Shown in pieces: positions 45,502-53,527 of a stretch of 64,000 bases of DNA. Source of the DNA: Bradyrhizobium huanghuaihaiense (GTDB taxonomy: Bacteria; Pseudomonadota; Alphaproteobacteria; Rhizobiales; Xanthobacteraceae); contig NZ_VLLA01000001.1 in NCBI RefSeq assembly GCF_007830635.1, positions 219,868 to 283,867 of the forward strand. Reading direction: 5' to 3'. Under the pieces are notes generated by a model, which saw only the letters and a program-made list of their open reading frames with translations, did not search any database and was not told where the DNA came from. Numbering within the stretch: position 1 is the stretch's first letter; the number at the start of each line of letters is the position of its first letter. A program made the position numbers and the translations under genes.

Positions 45502-46105
45502 CGTTGTCTCCGGACGCGAAATACAGAATGCCCGCCATCACCGACTGCCCGATCACGAAAGGCAGCCCCATGGTCCATGGCGACAGCGTATGGGTTCGGC
45601 TTGCGAGCAGCACGACCGCGAAGCCGGACACGAAATACCAGGCGCCGGCGAGCGCGACGGTGCGCGGCAGCGAGCGGACCGAGGCGAAGATGCCGAGCGA
45701 CACCAGGATCTGCCACAGGCCCGGCAGCAGCCACAGCGTCTCGCTCGCGAACTTCCACATCACCACCGCGAGCAGCACGCCGGCAACGCCGGCGGGCAGA
45801 AACTGCTCGACCGCCTGGTGGATCATGGCATCGGCCAGGCCCGAATGATGACGGCGCGAGCGCGCCCGCATCTCGATCCCGATGATCAGGCCGGACAGCA
45901 CGGCGGCGATGAGCCAGCCGAGGAAGAAGCCGACCGGCTCGCTGGTCGGATCGCCAAGCAGCCAGAATTGCAGGATCGCGGTGATCAGCGCGACGGCGCC
46001 CGTTGCCGCCATCGTCGCCGGGCCATAGCCGCGGAATGCCGTGCCCGCCGCGATCTGGCTGCGGATCGCCACGATGTCGGCCAGTGCCTTGTCGAGATCG
46101 CGCAT
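45488..46105 (-). CDS. Hypothetical six-helix membrane protein
   Basis: A 205-residue membrane protein with about six helices ('ATGAVALITAILQFWLLG', 'GFFLGWLIAAVLSGLIIGIEM', 'FLPAGVAGVLLAVVMWKF', 'GLWQILVSLGIFASV', 'AGAWYFVSGFAVVLLAS', 'VIGQSVMAGILYF'). The N-terminus 'MRDLDKALADIVAIRSQIAAGTAFRGYG' is cytoplasmic. No named family comes to mind; such proteins are often found with small winged-helix regulators. The ATG at 46105 was chosen because upstream codons run into the promoter and operator. First gene of the operon with the regulator and uppS. Confidence 0.75.
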   Translation of the reverse strand: MRDLDKALADIVAIRSQIAAGTAFRGYGPATMAATGAVALITAILQFWLLGDPTSEPVGFFLGWLIAAVLSGLIIGIEMRARSRRHHSGLADAMIHQAVEQFLPAGVAGVLLAVVMWKFASETLWLLPGLWQILVSLGIFASVRSLPRTVALAGAWYFVSGFAVVLLASRTHTLSPWTMGLPFVIGQSVMAGILYFASGDNDVED

Positions 46106-46158
46106 CGGCAACGCCAAAACCTCGCTCCGCCCCAGGTTTCCGAGGGCAAACGCCCTCT

Positions 46159-46201
46159 TACTTTGTATTGCAAAGTATATAGGATTGCAAAGTAATGGCA
46201 A
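46159..46201 (-). promoter_or_regulatory. Promoter with overlapping TTGCAAAGTA operators
   Basis: TACTTTGTATTGCAAAGTA (46159-46177) is a palindrome with 7-bp arms, and ATTGCAAAGTA recurs 17 bp further on (46184-46194). On the minus strand TTGCCA (46201-46196) and TATACT (46179-46174) are 16 bases apart and fit -35 and -10 boxes, so the repeats cover the promoter as expected for repression. Confidence 0.65.
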
Positions 46202-46307
46202 GCGCGAAAAGTCGCGGCCGGCGAATTCGATCCGTCCAGACAACTGTCGGTTGCGCGGCGCCCGTCCCCGCAGATAAGATGCACGCAAAAGCGTTCCGGG
46301 GGCTGGC

Positions 46308-47549
46308 ATGTGGCTTAAGTCGTTGATCGTTGCGTCCGCGTTGCAGGTGGGTGTCATCGCGGCGCATGCGGCAGGGCCGTACGGCTCCGTCAACGTCGGC
46401 AACTGGATCGGCGGTGCCTTCAGCAATGACGAGACGGGCGTATTCTCGCATTGTGCAGCTACCGCGCCTTACGCCAACGGGGTGAGTCTCGTCGTTGCGC
46501 AGAATGCGGCCGGCTCCTGGCTGCTGAGCTTTGCCAGCCCCAGCTTTCGCTTCAACAAGGGCGATACCGCGCCCGTCGACTTCATCTTCGACGGCCAGGA
46601 GCAGGCCAGGTTGTTTGCGACCGCCGGCGCCCCCAACATGGTGACGACCATCCTGCCCCTCAACTTCGCTCGCACCTTCCAGAAGGCAAGCCTGATGGTG
46701 GTGACGACCAACGGCAGCAAACCACTCCAATTCGTGTTGACGTCGACGGCGCCCATGATCGCGGCGCTGGCGAACTGCGTCACGCGGGTGAAGGCAGACG
46801 GGCTCAGCAAGGCCGGGGATTTCACCAAGGGTACCGCGAAGCCGGCGGCCACGGCGGACAAGCAGGCGTCGCCGCCGGCCAGCAAGCCCGCCAAGTCAAA
46901 GAGCGGTACCGGCTTCGTGGTCAGCGCCAATGGGCACATTGTCACGAACAACCATGTGATCGACGGCTGCAGCGACCTCAAGGGCAATCTCACAGGCGAG
47001 GCCGCAATGGCGTTGCGCCTCGTCTCGAGCGATGCGAACAACGATCTCGCCCTCTTGCAGGCGCCATTGACGGCGACGTTCAAGGACTTTGCGCGGATCC
47101 GCGACCGCTCGATCCGCTCCGGCGATTCCGTCGTCGCGATCGGCTTTCCCTACCACGGACTGCTGAGCTCGGACTTCACGGTGACTACCGGCATCGTCAG
47201 CTCGCTCAGCGGCATGCGCAACGATTCGCGCTTTCTGCAGATCAGCGCACCGGTACAGCCCGGCAACAGCGGCGGCCCGCTGTTCGACACCACCGGGCAG
47301 GTCGTCGGCGTGGTCACGGGAAAGCTCGACAATCTGCGGATCGCGGTCGCAACCGGCAACATCCCCGAGAACATCAACTTCGCCATCAAGACCGGCGCAC
47401 TGCGCGACTTCCTCGACAACTCCGTGGTGCCCTACCAGACCGCCGAGCCGAAGAGCGAACTCAAGACCACCGACATCGCCGGCAACGCCCGGCCGTATAC
47501 GATGCTGATCTCGTGCAACGGCACAGAGCAGGCCGACGCGAAGCGGTGA
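46308..47549 (+). CDS. Trypsin-like serine protease (S1C/Deg-like), secreted
   Basis: A 413-residue protease with a signal peptide ('MWLKSLIVASALQVGVIAAHAAG'). An N-terminal part of about 160 residues of unknown fold is followed by a Lys/Pro/Ala-rich linker. The protease domain has catalytic His in 'IVTNNHVID', Asp in 'SDANNDLALLQAP', and Ser in 'PVQPGNSGGPLFD'. There is no PDZ domain, unlike DegP. It likely acts in the periplasm. It is divergent from the membrane-protein/uppS operon; a shared spacer of about 200 bp holds the operator region. Confidence 0.88.
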   Translation: MWLKSLIVASALQVGVIAAHAAGPYGSVNVGNWIGGAFSNDETGVFSHCAATAPYANGVSLVVAQNAAGSWLLSFASPSFRFNKGDTAPVDFIFDGQEQARLFATAGAPNMVTTILPLNFARTFQKASLMVVTTNGSKPLQFVLTSTAPMIAALANCVTRVKADGLSKAGDFTKGTAKPAATADKQASPPASKPAKSKSGTGFVVSANGHIVTNNHVIDGCSDLKGNLTGEAAMALRLVSSDANNDLALLQAPLTATFKDFARIRDRSIRSGDSVVAIGFPYHGLLSSDFTVTTGIVSSLSGMRNDSRFLQISAPVQPGNSGGPLFDTTGQVVGVVTGKLDNLRIAVATGNIPENINFAIKTGALRDFLDNSVVPYQTAEPKSELKTTDIAGNARPYTMLISCNGTEQADAKR

Positions 47550-47576
47550 GGCGGGCGCTGTCCGCCCCTTACCTCT

Positions 47577-47608
47577 GATGTCGTCCTGGCTTTCGCCAGG
47601 ACAACATC
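47577..47608. terminator. Hairpin between convergent genes
   Basis: GATGTCGTCCTGGC and its near-perfect inverse GCCAGGACAACATC form a 14-bp stem around TTTC. It lies between two convergent genes, so it could end transcription from both sides, though no T run follows. Confidence 0.5.
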
Positions 47609-47627
47609 GAGGAACGAGCCACTCCCC

Positions 47628-48365
47628 TCACCCGTGGCAGCACGCCGCCTTCGCCGCCTGCGGCTCGTACTGATCGCGCAGGCGGACCCAATCCATCGGA
47701 TAGGGCAGACCGTCCTCGTGACGGCCGAGCGGGGTGAGATCGAGATACTGATAGGCGGCGTTCATCATGTCGAGGCCGCGGGCGAAGCAGGAATAGGTAT
47801 GGAAGATCTCGCCGGCCTCGTTGCGATAGAACACGCTGATGCCGGGCAGCTCGGGGCCGTAGATCGGCGTGGTGCCGAAATTGTACATCGGCTTGCCGGT
47901 CGCGATCTCGTCCGGCGAGAAGGTTACGCCGTAATCGCGGTTGAAATCGCTGTCGCCTGAGGAGACCCAGTCGAAGGTCCAGCCCATCCGCTTCTTGAAG
48001 GCCTCGAGCTTTGCGCTTGACGCCAGCGACACCGCCGCCATCGACGTGTCGCGCGCGGCCAGATGCGGCACCATGCGCTCGAAACCGTCGGCCCAGAACG
48101 AGCAGCTCTTGCAGGCCGCGTCCCAGTCGGGCGCGAACATCACGTGCTGGACGACGAGCTGCGGACGTCCCTTGAAGAGATCGGAGAGCGTGACCTTGCC
48201 GCTCGGCCCGGTGAAGACGCAGGTCTTGTCGACCTTCACCCAGGGAAGCTGGCGGCGCTCGTCGGCAAGCCGTTCGCGAGCCTGTGTCAACTCCTTCTCA
48301 CGAGCGAGATGAGCCTTGCGCGCCGCAATCCACTGCTCGCGCGAAACGACCTGATGTTGCTGCAT
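47628..48365 (-). CDS. DUF899 family thioredoxin-like protein
   Basis: A 245-residue protein matching the DUF899 family (thioredoxin-like fold). It has 'VSREQWIAARKAHLAREKELTQARERLADERRQLPWV', 'FTGPSGKVTLSDLFKGRPQLVV' and 'DWDAACKSCSFWADGFERMVPHLAARD', a CxxC in the expected active site, then 'VFYRNEAGEIFHTYSCFARGLDMMNAAYQYLDLTPLGR'. GGAG precedes the ATG. The function is unknown; it shares an operon with an ArsR regulator and an SRPBCC protein, a recurring trio. Confidence 0.9.
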   Translation of the reverse strand: MQQHQVVSREQWIAARKAHLAREKELTQARERLADERRQLPWVKVDKTCVFTGPSGKVTLSDLFKGRPQLVVQHVMFAPDWDAACKSCSFWADGFERMVPHLAARDTSMAAVSLASSAKLEAFKKRMGWTFDWVSSGDSDFNRDYGVTFSPDEIATGKPMYNFGTTPIYGPELPGISVFYRNEAGEIFHTYSCFARGLDMMNAAYQYLDLTPLGRHEDGLPYPMDWVRLRDQYEPQAAKAACCHG

Positions 48366-48383
48366 GGCGTTCTCCTTTGGAAT

Positions 48384-48851
48384 TCAGGCGACGAAGGCAT
48401 CGAGCTTGTCGAAGAACGAGCTCCATCCGCGCAGGTGATTGTCGCGCGCCGTCTCGTCGGCGAACTGGGCGTGGTGGAACACCATCAAGGTGCCGGAAAT
48501 GTCCGGCTTGAACGAGATCGTGACCAGCGATTCACGCTCCGGCGTCGAGTGCCAGGCCCAGGTGAAGACCAGGCGCTCGTTCGGCACCACCTCGCGATAG
48601 GTGCCGCCGGCCTCGAAATACTCGCCGTCGTCGCGGACGAAGCTGATGCGAAAGCTGCCGCCGGTGCGGACGTCAAGCTCGGCTTCCATCGTCGCCGGCT
48701 TCATATTCGGCGGCCCGAACCACTGCACTAGCTGCTCGGCTTGCGTCCAGGCGGTGAAGACTTTTTCCGGCCGCGCGCGGAGCCGGCGCGTGAGCGTGAG
48801 GCTTGGCCGCTCCGCTGGTCGCTCAGTGGCATTGACGGCTGTGTTGGCCAT
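48384..48851 (-). CDS. SRPBCC / AHSA1-like protein
   Basis: A 155-residue protein of the START-like SRPBCC superfamily, near Activator-of-Hsp90-ATPase-homologue 1. Visible features are 'RRLRARPEKVFTAWTQAEQLVQWFGPP', 'ELDVRTGGSFRISF', 'YREVVPNERLVFTWAW' and 'FADETARDNHLRGWSSFFDKLDAFV'. The fold binds small hydrophobic ligands. GGAGGAAG lies just upstream of the ATG at 48851, inside the end of the ArsR gene: the two frames overlap by 124 bases. Confidence 0.9.
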   Translation of the reverse strand: MANTAVNATERPAERPSLTLTRRLRARPEKVFTAWTQAEQLVQWFGPPNMKPATMEAELDVRTGGSFRISFVRDDGEYFEAGGTYREVVPNERLVFTWAWHSTPERESLVTISFKPDISGTLMVFHHAQFADETARDNHLRGWSSFFDKLDAFVA

Positions 48852-49180
48852 GTCTCTTCCTCCACAAAGGCGGCAAGACGATCGAATTTGTCGGACCAGA
48901 ATTGAGCGTAGCGATTGAGCCAGTTCATCGCCTGCTCCATCGGCTGCGCGGTGAGCCGGCAAGAGACCGTACGTCCAGTCTTCTCGCGCACGATCAGGCC
49001 CGCATCCGTGAGCACGTCGAGATGCTTCATGATCGCCGGCAGCGAGACCGGAAACGGCGCAGCCAGCTCGCTCACCGACAGGCCGTCCGCTTCGCCAAGG
49101 CGCGCCAGCAATGCGCGCCGCGTCGGATCGGACAGCGCCGCAAAGGTCCGGTCCAGCGTCTCGTCCTGATACTTAACCAT
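48728..49180 (-). CDS. ArsR-family transcriptional regulator
   Basis: A 150-residue ArsR/SmtB regulator. 'FAALSDPTRRALLARLGEADGLSVSELAAPFPVSLPAIMKHLDVLTDAGLIVREKTGRTVSCRLTAQP' is the complete winged helix. There are no metal-binding Cys residues at the classical ELCVC position, so it senses something other than metal. About 40 residues at the C-terminus overlap the next frame and look like out-of-frame sequence of that gene, so the functional protein may need only the first 110. It heads the ArsR-SRPBCC-DUF899 operon, with a palindrome over its start codon. Confidence 0.92.
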   Translation of the reverse strand: MVKYQDETLDRTFAALSDPTRRALLARLGEADGLSVSELAAPFPVSLPAIMKHLDVLTDAGLIVREKTGRTVSCRLTAQPMEQAMNWLNRYAQFWSDKFDRLAAFVEEETWPTQPSMPLSDQRSGQASRSRAGSARGRKKSSPPGRKPSS

Positions 49181-49192
49181 ATGGTTTAGTAT
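49169..49192. promoter_or_regulatory. 24-bp palindromic operator over the ArsR start codon
   Basis: The half-sites ATACTTAACCAT and ATGGTTTAGTAT are inverse copies with one mismatched position, so 11 of 12 pairs match. The ATG of the ArsR gene forms the centre. This is the shape expected of an ArsR-family autoregulatory site. Confidence 0.75.
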
Positions 49193-49280
49193 AGGTGTGA
49201 ACGAGAGGGTGTCAAGCAGGAACCCGCGGGCTCGGATCTGTACGATCAGGTGATCAGGCAGACGTCGGTGAGAGGCGCCG

Positions 49281-49535
49281 CTAGTATGGCAGAGTGCGCC
49301 GGGCTCGCAGGGCCGGCTGAGGTGGCGCCCGCGTGATAAAGGCAGGATTCTGACCGCAAAAGCCCTTGCGGCCGGAGGCGCTCAGCAGACATTGCTCGCG
49401 GGTTTGATAGGAGCAGTCGCCGGGATAGCCGTATTCCGAATCCTGAATGCACCACGCGTAGTCCGCGCGCGCCGTGCTCCCGCCAGCGAGCCAAACGACG
49501 ACTATTGTGCCCAGCACAAATTGCGCCTTGCGCAT
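49281..49535 (-). CDS. DUF3551-like small secreted protein (paralogue 1)
   Basis: An 84-residue protein with signal peptide 'MRKAQFVLGTIVVVWLAGGSTARA' and a mature part 'DYAWCIQDSEYGYPGDCSYQTREQCLLSASGRKGFCGQNPAF'. Four Cys with spacing typical of DUF3551 suggest two disulfides in the periplasm. The gene repeats the pattern of its neighbour at 49648. The role of the family is unknown. Confidence 0.88.
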   Translation of the reverse strand: MRKAQFVLGTIVVVWLAGGSTARADYAWCIQDSEYGYPGDCSYQTREQCLLSASGRKGFCGQNPAFITRAPPQPALRARRTLPY

Positions 49536-49647
49536 GACCGACCTCCATGTTCGCCGCGCGACATGCGACCTCACAGAGAGAAAGGCTGGCGGAGCGAGTT
49601 TATTCCAGAGCGGTCCGGCGAAAACGCACCGCTTCGGGAGTGCGCGG

Positions 49648-49926
49648 CTAGTACGGGGCGACGGGCCGCGTGCGCCGCGGCGGGCGCGGCGGCGGCACCT
49701 GCTGCTGGCCGTAGGCAAAGAGAGGATTGCGGCCGCAATACAGCAAGCGGCCGGAGACGCTGGCCAGGCACTGCTCATAGGTGCTGTAGGCGCATTCGCC
49801 GGGATAGTCATATTCCCCGCCCTGGGCACACCAGGGATAGTCGCGGGCAGCGGCGGGCGTGACGGTGACAACGCCGGCAAGGATCGTCGCACCCAACGTC
49901 AGGAGTGCCAATTGCGTCTTGCGCAT
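49648..49926 (-). CDS. DUF3551-like small secreted protein (paralogue 2)
   Basis: A 92-residue protein with signal peptide 'MRKTQLALLTLGATILAGVVTVTPAAA' and 'RDYPWCAQGGEYDYPGECAYSTYEQCLASVSGRLLYCGRNPLFAYG', then a Pro/Arg tail 'PPPRPPRRTRPVAPY'. The Cys pattern equals that of the 49281 gene, so the two arose by duplication. The ATG at 49926 was preferred over one seven codons upstream because it starts the signal peptide. Confidence 0.88.
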   Translation of the reverse strand: MRKTQLALLTLGATILAGVVTVTPAAARDYPWCAQGGEYDYPGECAYSTYEQCLASVSGRLLYCGRNPLFAYGQQQVPPPRPPRRTRPVAPY

Positions 49927-50024
49927 GATCCCAACTCCTTTGCTCACGGCGCGAGATACGCGCCACCTATCATCAGGTTTCGCCGCAGCGTTTTATTCCA
50001 GGTCAATGAAACAACGCACGCAAG

Positions 50025-50052
50025 AAAAAAAGCCCTGCCGGATGGCAGGGCT
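50025..50052 (-). terminator. Rho-independent terminator of the Bug-type gene
   Basis: On the minus strand AGCCCTGCC and GGCAGGGCT form a stem with a short loop, followed by a run of seven T. It lies 26-53 bases after the stop of the binding-protein gene at 50078. Confidence 0.85.
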
Positions 50053-50077
50053 CCCATTTTCGATCATCACAAGATCG

Positions 50078-51052
50078 CTACTCGACCTTCAGGCCGGCGA
50101 ACTCGACCACCTTCTTCCACTTCTCGGTCTCGGCCTTGATCTCCTCGCCGAATGCCTCCGGAGTCTGCACCCGCGGCTCGCCGCCGAGCTCGACGAGACG
50201 CTTGGTCATGTCGGGCTCCTTCATCAGCGTGTTGATCTCGCTGTTGAGCTTGGCGATGATCTCCTTCGGCGTGTTCTTCGGCGCGCCCATGCCGAACAGC
50301 GCGCTGGCCTCGTAGCCCTTCACGGTGTCGGCGATCGGCTGCACGTCGGGCAGCTGCGGCGAGCGCTCCGCGGTGGTGACGCCGATCGCGCGCAGCGAGC
50401 CGGAACGGATGTGCTGGATGATCGAGGGCATGTTGTCGAAGATCACCTGCACCTGGCCGCCGAGCATGTCGGTGATCGCGGGCGCGGCGCCACGATAGGG
50501 CACGTGCTGCATCTTGCAGCCGGTCATCGCCATGAACATCTCGCCGGACAGATGCACCGAGGTGCCGTTGCCGGACGAGGCCATGTTGACCTTGCCGGGA
50601 TTGGCCTTCACATATTCGATGAACTCGGCGACGTTCTTGGCCGGCACGTCCTTGTTGACGGTCATCACGTTCGGCACGCGCTGGAACGAGGCCACCGGCG
50701 CAATATCGCGCACGAAGTTGAACTTGAGATTGCTGTACAGCGAGGCGTTGATGTAGTTGGCCGGATTGACCAGCTGCAGCGTGTAGCCGTCGGGCTCGGC
50801 ATTGACGACCGATTCGGTGCCGATGTTGTTGCCGGCGCCCGGCTTGTTCTCGATCACGAATTGCTGGCCGAGCTTTTCCGACAGGCGCTGGCCGATCAGC
50901 CGTGCCAGGATGTCGGTGGCGCCGCCCGGCGGATAGCCGACCACCCATTTCACCGGACGGGCCGGATAATCGGCGGCAAGGGCCTTCGACAGCGGGGTGG
51001 CTGCAAGCGGACTGGCGGCGAGCAGGCCCAGCGCGGTACGGCGAGTGATCAT
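50078..51052 (-). CDS. Bug/TctC-type tripartite tricarboxylate transporter binding protein
   Basis: A 324-residue periplasmic binding protein of the Bug family. The N-terminus 'MITRRTALGLLAASPLAATPLSKALA' is a Tat-like twin-arginine signal peptide. The mature part starts 'ADYPARPVKWVVGYPPGGATDILARLIGQRLSEKLGQQFVIENKPGAGNNIG', the classic Bug opening, with 'PYRGAAPAITDMLGGQVQVIFDN' later. Bug proteins bind carboxylates or nicotinate-like compounds; many stand alone, without TctAB partners, as here. The ATG at 51052 has GGGAG upstream. Ligand unknown. Confidence 0.93.
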   Translation of the reverse strand: MITRRTALGLLAASPLAATPLSKALAADYPARPVKWVVGYPPGGATDILARLIGQRLSEKLGQQFVIENKPGAGNNIGTESVVNAEPDGYTLQLVNPANYINASLYSNLKFNFVRDIAPVASFQRVPNVMTVNKDVPAKNVAEFIEYVKANPGKVNMASSGNGTSVHLSGEMFMAMTGCKMQHVPYRGAAPAITDMLGGQVQVIFDNMPSIIQHIRSGSLRAIGVTTAERSPQLPDVQPIADTVKGYEASALFGMGAPKNTPKEIIAKLNSEINTLMKEPDMTKRLVELGGEPRVQTPEAFGEEIKAETEKWKKVVEFAGLKVE

Positions 51053-51176
51053 CTCAAGGGTTCTCCCAGTGTTGTTCTTGAAAGCCGGATGTCTTGAAAG
51101 CGGCGTCCGCGCGGTTGTAACAAAGCTTGCTGCGGGCGGAAAGTGCGCGGGGCGCATCGCGACGAAAGGATAAGGC

Positions 51177-51587
51177 ATGCCGGTCAAGGTCGAAGCCCTC
51201 GATCATCTCGTGATCAACGTCGCCGATGTCGTGGTGACAGCGGAGTGGTACCGCAAGATTCTCGGCATGGAAGTCAAGGTGTTCGACCCCGGCGGCGGCA
51301 AAGCGCCGCGGACTTCCCTTCAGTTCGGTAACCAGAAGATCAACGTCCGTCCGCGCGATGCCGACAAAGTCGAGTGGTTCACCGCGGAACATCAGACCGC
51401 CGGCAGCGAGGATCTCTGTTTCCTCACCTCCTCCGCTCCGGACGAGGTGGTGGCGCATTTGAAGGCACATGGCGTCGCCATCGAGGAAGGCCCGGGCCCC
51501 AGGCAGGGCGCCCGCGGCACGCTGCGCTCGGTCTATTGCCGGGATCCCGATGGCAGTTTGATCGAGATTTCGTCGTACGAGGATTGA
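51177..51587 (+). CDS. VOC-family (glyoxalase/bleomycin resistance-like) protein
   Basis: A 136-residue vicinal-oxygen-chelate protein. 'VEALDHLVINVADVVVTAEWYRKILGMEV' and 'SVYCRDPDGSLIEISSYE' mark the paired beta-alpha-beta modules, with His near residue 8 and Glu near residue 131 as candidate metal ligands. Members include lactoylglutathione lyase-like and ring-cleaving enzymes; here the substrate is unknown. It is followed by a palindromic repeat and an acyl-CoA ligase gene. Confidence 0.9.
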   Translation: MPVKVEALDHLVINVADVVVTAEWYRKILGMEVKVFDPGGGKAPRTSLQFGNQKINVRPRDADKVEWFTAEHQTAGSEDLCFLTSSAPDEVVAHLKAHGVAIEEGPGPRQGARGTLRSVYCRDPDGSLIEISSYED

Positions 51588-51616
51588 GGCTGGGAGCGCT
51601 GCGCAGCCAGCCCCAT

Positions 51617-51703
51617 CGTCATTGCGAGCAAAGCGAAGCAATCCAGACCGCCTCCGCGGTAGCCGTCTGGATTGCTTCGTCGCAAGGGCTCCTCGCAATG
51701 ACG
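51617..51703. repeat. Palindromic repeat, family A (copy 2)
   Basis: Begins CGTCATTGCGAGCAAAGCGA and contains AAGCAATCCAGAC and its inverse, ending CTCGCAATGACG. It matches the 6972-7051 element, with small internal changes. Confidence 0.87.
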
Positions 51704-51811
51704 GCGGAGAGAGCTCGCCCCCCGATTTGCTCCCCGCGTCATCCGATGGCAGGAAGACGCAATAATCGAAAAGCAGCCGCCAGCAAGATGCAGGCTGCAC
51801 GGGAGGTCGCC

Positions 51812-53392
51812 ATGCCTGTTCAACACACCGCAGCCGGAATCGTGGGTCCATTCGACGGGCTCGACGTGCCCTGGCTCTTGAGAATGCGCGCCGAGGTCCG
51901 GCGTGATCATCCGTTCCTGATCTGGGCGCCGTTCGACGCGCCGGCGCGGCGCTGGAGCTATGGCGAGTTTCACGAGCGGGTCGGCGCGCTCGCGGCGGGG
52001 CTCGGAAGGCGCGGCGTCAGGCCGGGCGAATATGTTCTCATTCATCTCGACAATTGCATCGAGGCGCTGCTGGCCTGGTTCGCCTGCGTCGAGCTGGGCG
52101 CCATCGCCGTCACGACCAACACGCGCTCGGCGCCGGCGGAGATCGCATATTTCGCCGATCATTGCGGCGCGGTCGCTGCGATCACGCAGCCGGCCTATGC
52201 GGAGGTCGTTGCGCAGAACTGCCGCAACATCCGCTGGATGGCGGTGACCTCGCATGATGCCGGCGCGGCGGCTGCGCAAGCGGTCTCGCGCGGCGACAGC
52301 TTCGAATCGCTGTTCGCCGACAGCGCCGATCGTCCGAAGCGCGTGACGGACCCGCTGGCGCCGTGCAGCGTGCAGTACACCTCAGGCACGACGTCTCGGC
52401 CCAAAGCGGTGCTGTGGACTCATGCCAACGCGCTGTGGGGCGCCAAGATCAACGCTGCGCATGAGGACCTGCATGCGAGCGACGTGCACCAGGCATACTT
52501 GCCGCTCTTCCACACCAATGCGCTGGCCTACTCCATGCTGGCGACGCTGTGGGTCGGGGCCACCTGCGTGATCCAGCCGCGCTTCTCCGCGAGCCGGTTC
52601 TGGGGCGTCGCGCGCGAGCACGGCGCGACTTGGACCTCGACCATCCCGTTCTGCATGAAGGCGCTGCTCGAGCAGGAGATCCCGAAAGACCATAAATTCC
52701 GCCTATGGGGCACCGCGATCAACGAGCCGCCGGCCTTTGCCGCCTTCGGCGTCAAGATGATCGGCTGGTGGGGCATGACCGAGACCATCACACACGGCAT
52801 CGTCGGCGAGGTCGACCAGCCCAACATACCGATGTCGATCGGCCGCGCCGCGCCAGAATATCAGATCCGCATCTCCGACGATGACGGACGGCCGACCGAG
52901 GTCGGCGACACCGGCAACCTTGCAATCAAGGGCATCCCCGGCCTGTCGCTGTTCGCCGAATATCTGCACAACGAAAAGGCGACGCGCGAGAGCTTTGACG
53001 AGCACGGCTTCTTCCTCACCGGCGACCGCGTCGAGCGCCTGGAAAACGGCTTCATCAAGTTCGGCGACCGCGCCAAGGACATGCTGAAGGTCGGCGGCGA
53101 GAACGTCGCGGCCTCCGAGATCGAGCAGGTGATCGCAGTGGTGCCGGGCGTGCGCGAGGCGGCGGTGGTGGCGAAGAAGCACCCGATGCTGGACGAGGTG
53201 CCTGTCGTCTTCATCATCCCGCATGGCGGCGTCGCGGCTGCGCCGCTCGATTTCCATGACCGCGTGATGGCCGCCTGCCGCGCCGGCCTCGCCGACTTCA
53301 AGCTGCCGCGCGAGATCAGGCTGGTCGACGACATGCCGCGCTCGACGCTGGAGAAGGTGGCGAAGGCGGAGTTGCGGAAGATGGTGGGGTAG
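51812..53392 (+). CDS. AMP-binding acyl-CoA ligase
   Basis: A 526-residue ANL-superfamily enzyme. Core motifs are 'VQYTSGTTSRPKAVLWTHAN' (P-loop), 'WGMTETITHGI', 'GFFLTGDRVERLENGFIKFGDRAKDMLKVGGENVAASEIEQ' (hinge Asp and C-terminal subdomain) and the Lys in 'PRSTLEKVAKAEL'. The P-loop has Ser-Arg-Pro-Lys where most have Gly-x-Pro-Lys. It activates a carboxylic acid with ATP and CoA in the cytoplasm; the chain length cannot be told. The ATG at 51812 has GGGAGG in front. Confidence 0.92.
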   Translation: MPVQHTAAGIVGPFDGLDVPWLLRMRAEVRRDHPFLIWAPFDAPARRWSYGEFHERVGALAAGLGRRGVRPGEYVLIHLDNCIEALLAWFACVELGAIAVTTNTRSAPAEIAYFADHCGAVAAITQPAYAEVVAQNCRNIRWMAVTSHDAGAAAAQAVSRGDSFESLFADSADRPKRVTDPLAPCSVQYTSGTTSRPKAVLWTHANALWGAKINAAHEDLHASDVHQAYLPLFHTNALAYSMLATLWVGATCVIQPRFSASRFWGVAREHGATWTSTIPFCMKALLEQEIPKDHKFRLWGTAINEPPAFAAFGVKMIGWWGMTETITHGIVGEVDQPNIPMSIGRAAPEYQIRISDDDGRPTEVGDTGNLAIKGIPGLSLFAEYLHNEKATRESFDEHGFFLTGDRVERLENGFIKFGDRAKDMLKVGGENVAASEIEQVIAVVPGVREAAVVAKKHPMLDEVPVVFIIPHGGVAAAPLDFHDRVMAACRAGLADFKLPREIRLVDDMPRSTLEKVAKAELRKMVG

Positions 53393-53410
53393 CGACGTCG
53401 CCAAACGGCA

Positions 53411-53515
53411 CGCTGCCGTAGGGTGGGCAAAGCGAAGCGTGCCCACCATGCTGAGTATGATCGGAGAAAGCTCGTGGGCACGGCGCTTCGCGCCTTTGCC
53501 CACCCTACGGCAGCG
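53411..53515. repeat. Palindromic repeat, family C (copy 2)
   Basis: CGCTGCCGTAGGGTGGGC at the left is matched by its inverse at the right, with an inner CGTGCCCACC/GGTGGGCACG-like pair. It lies between the convergent ligase and HD-GYP genes. Confidence 0.87.
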
Positions 53516-53527
53516 GAGAACGTTGCA

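Noticed and set aside
51374..51811. Longer N-terminus of the acyl-CoA ligase
   Set aside because: It would overlap the VOC gene and a palindromic repeat; the ATG at 51812 has a good ribosome site.
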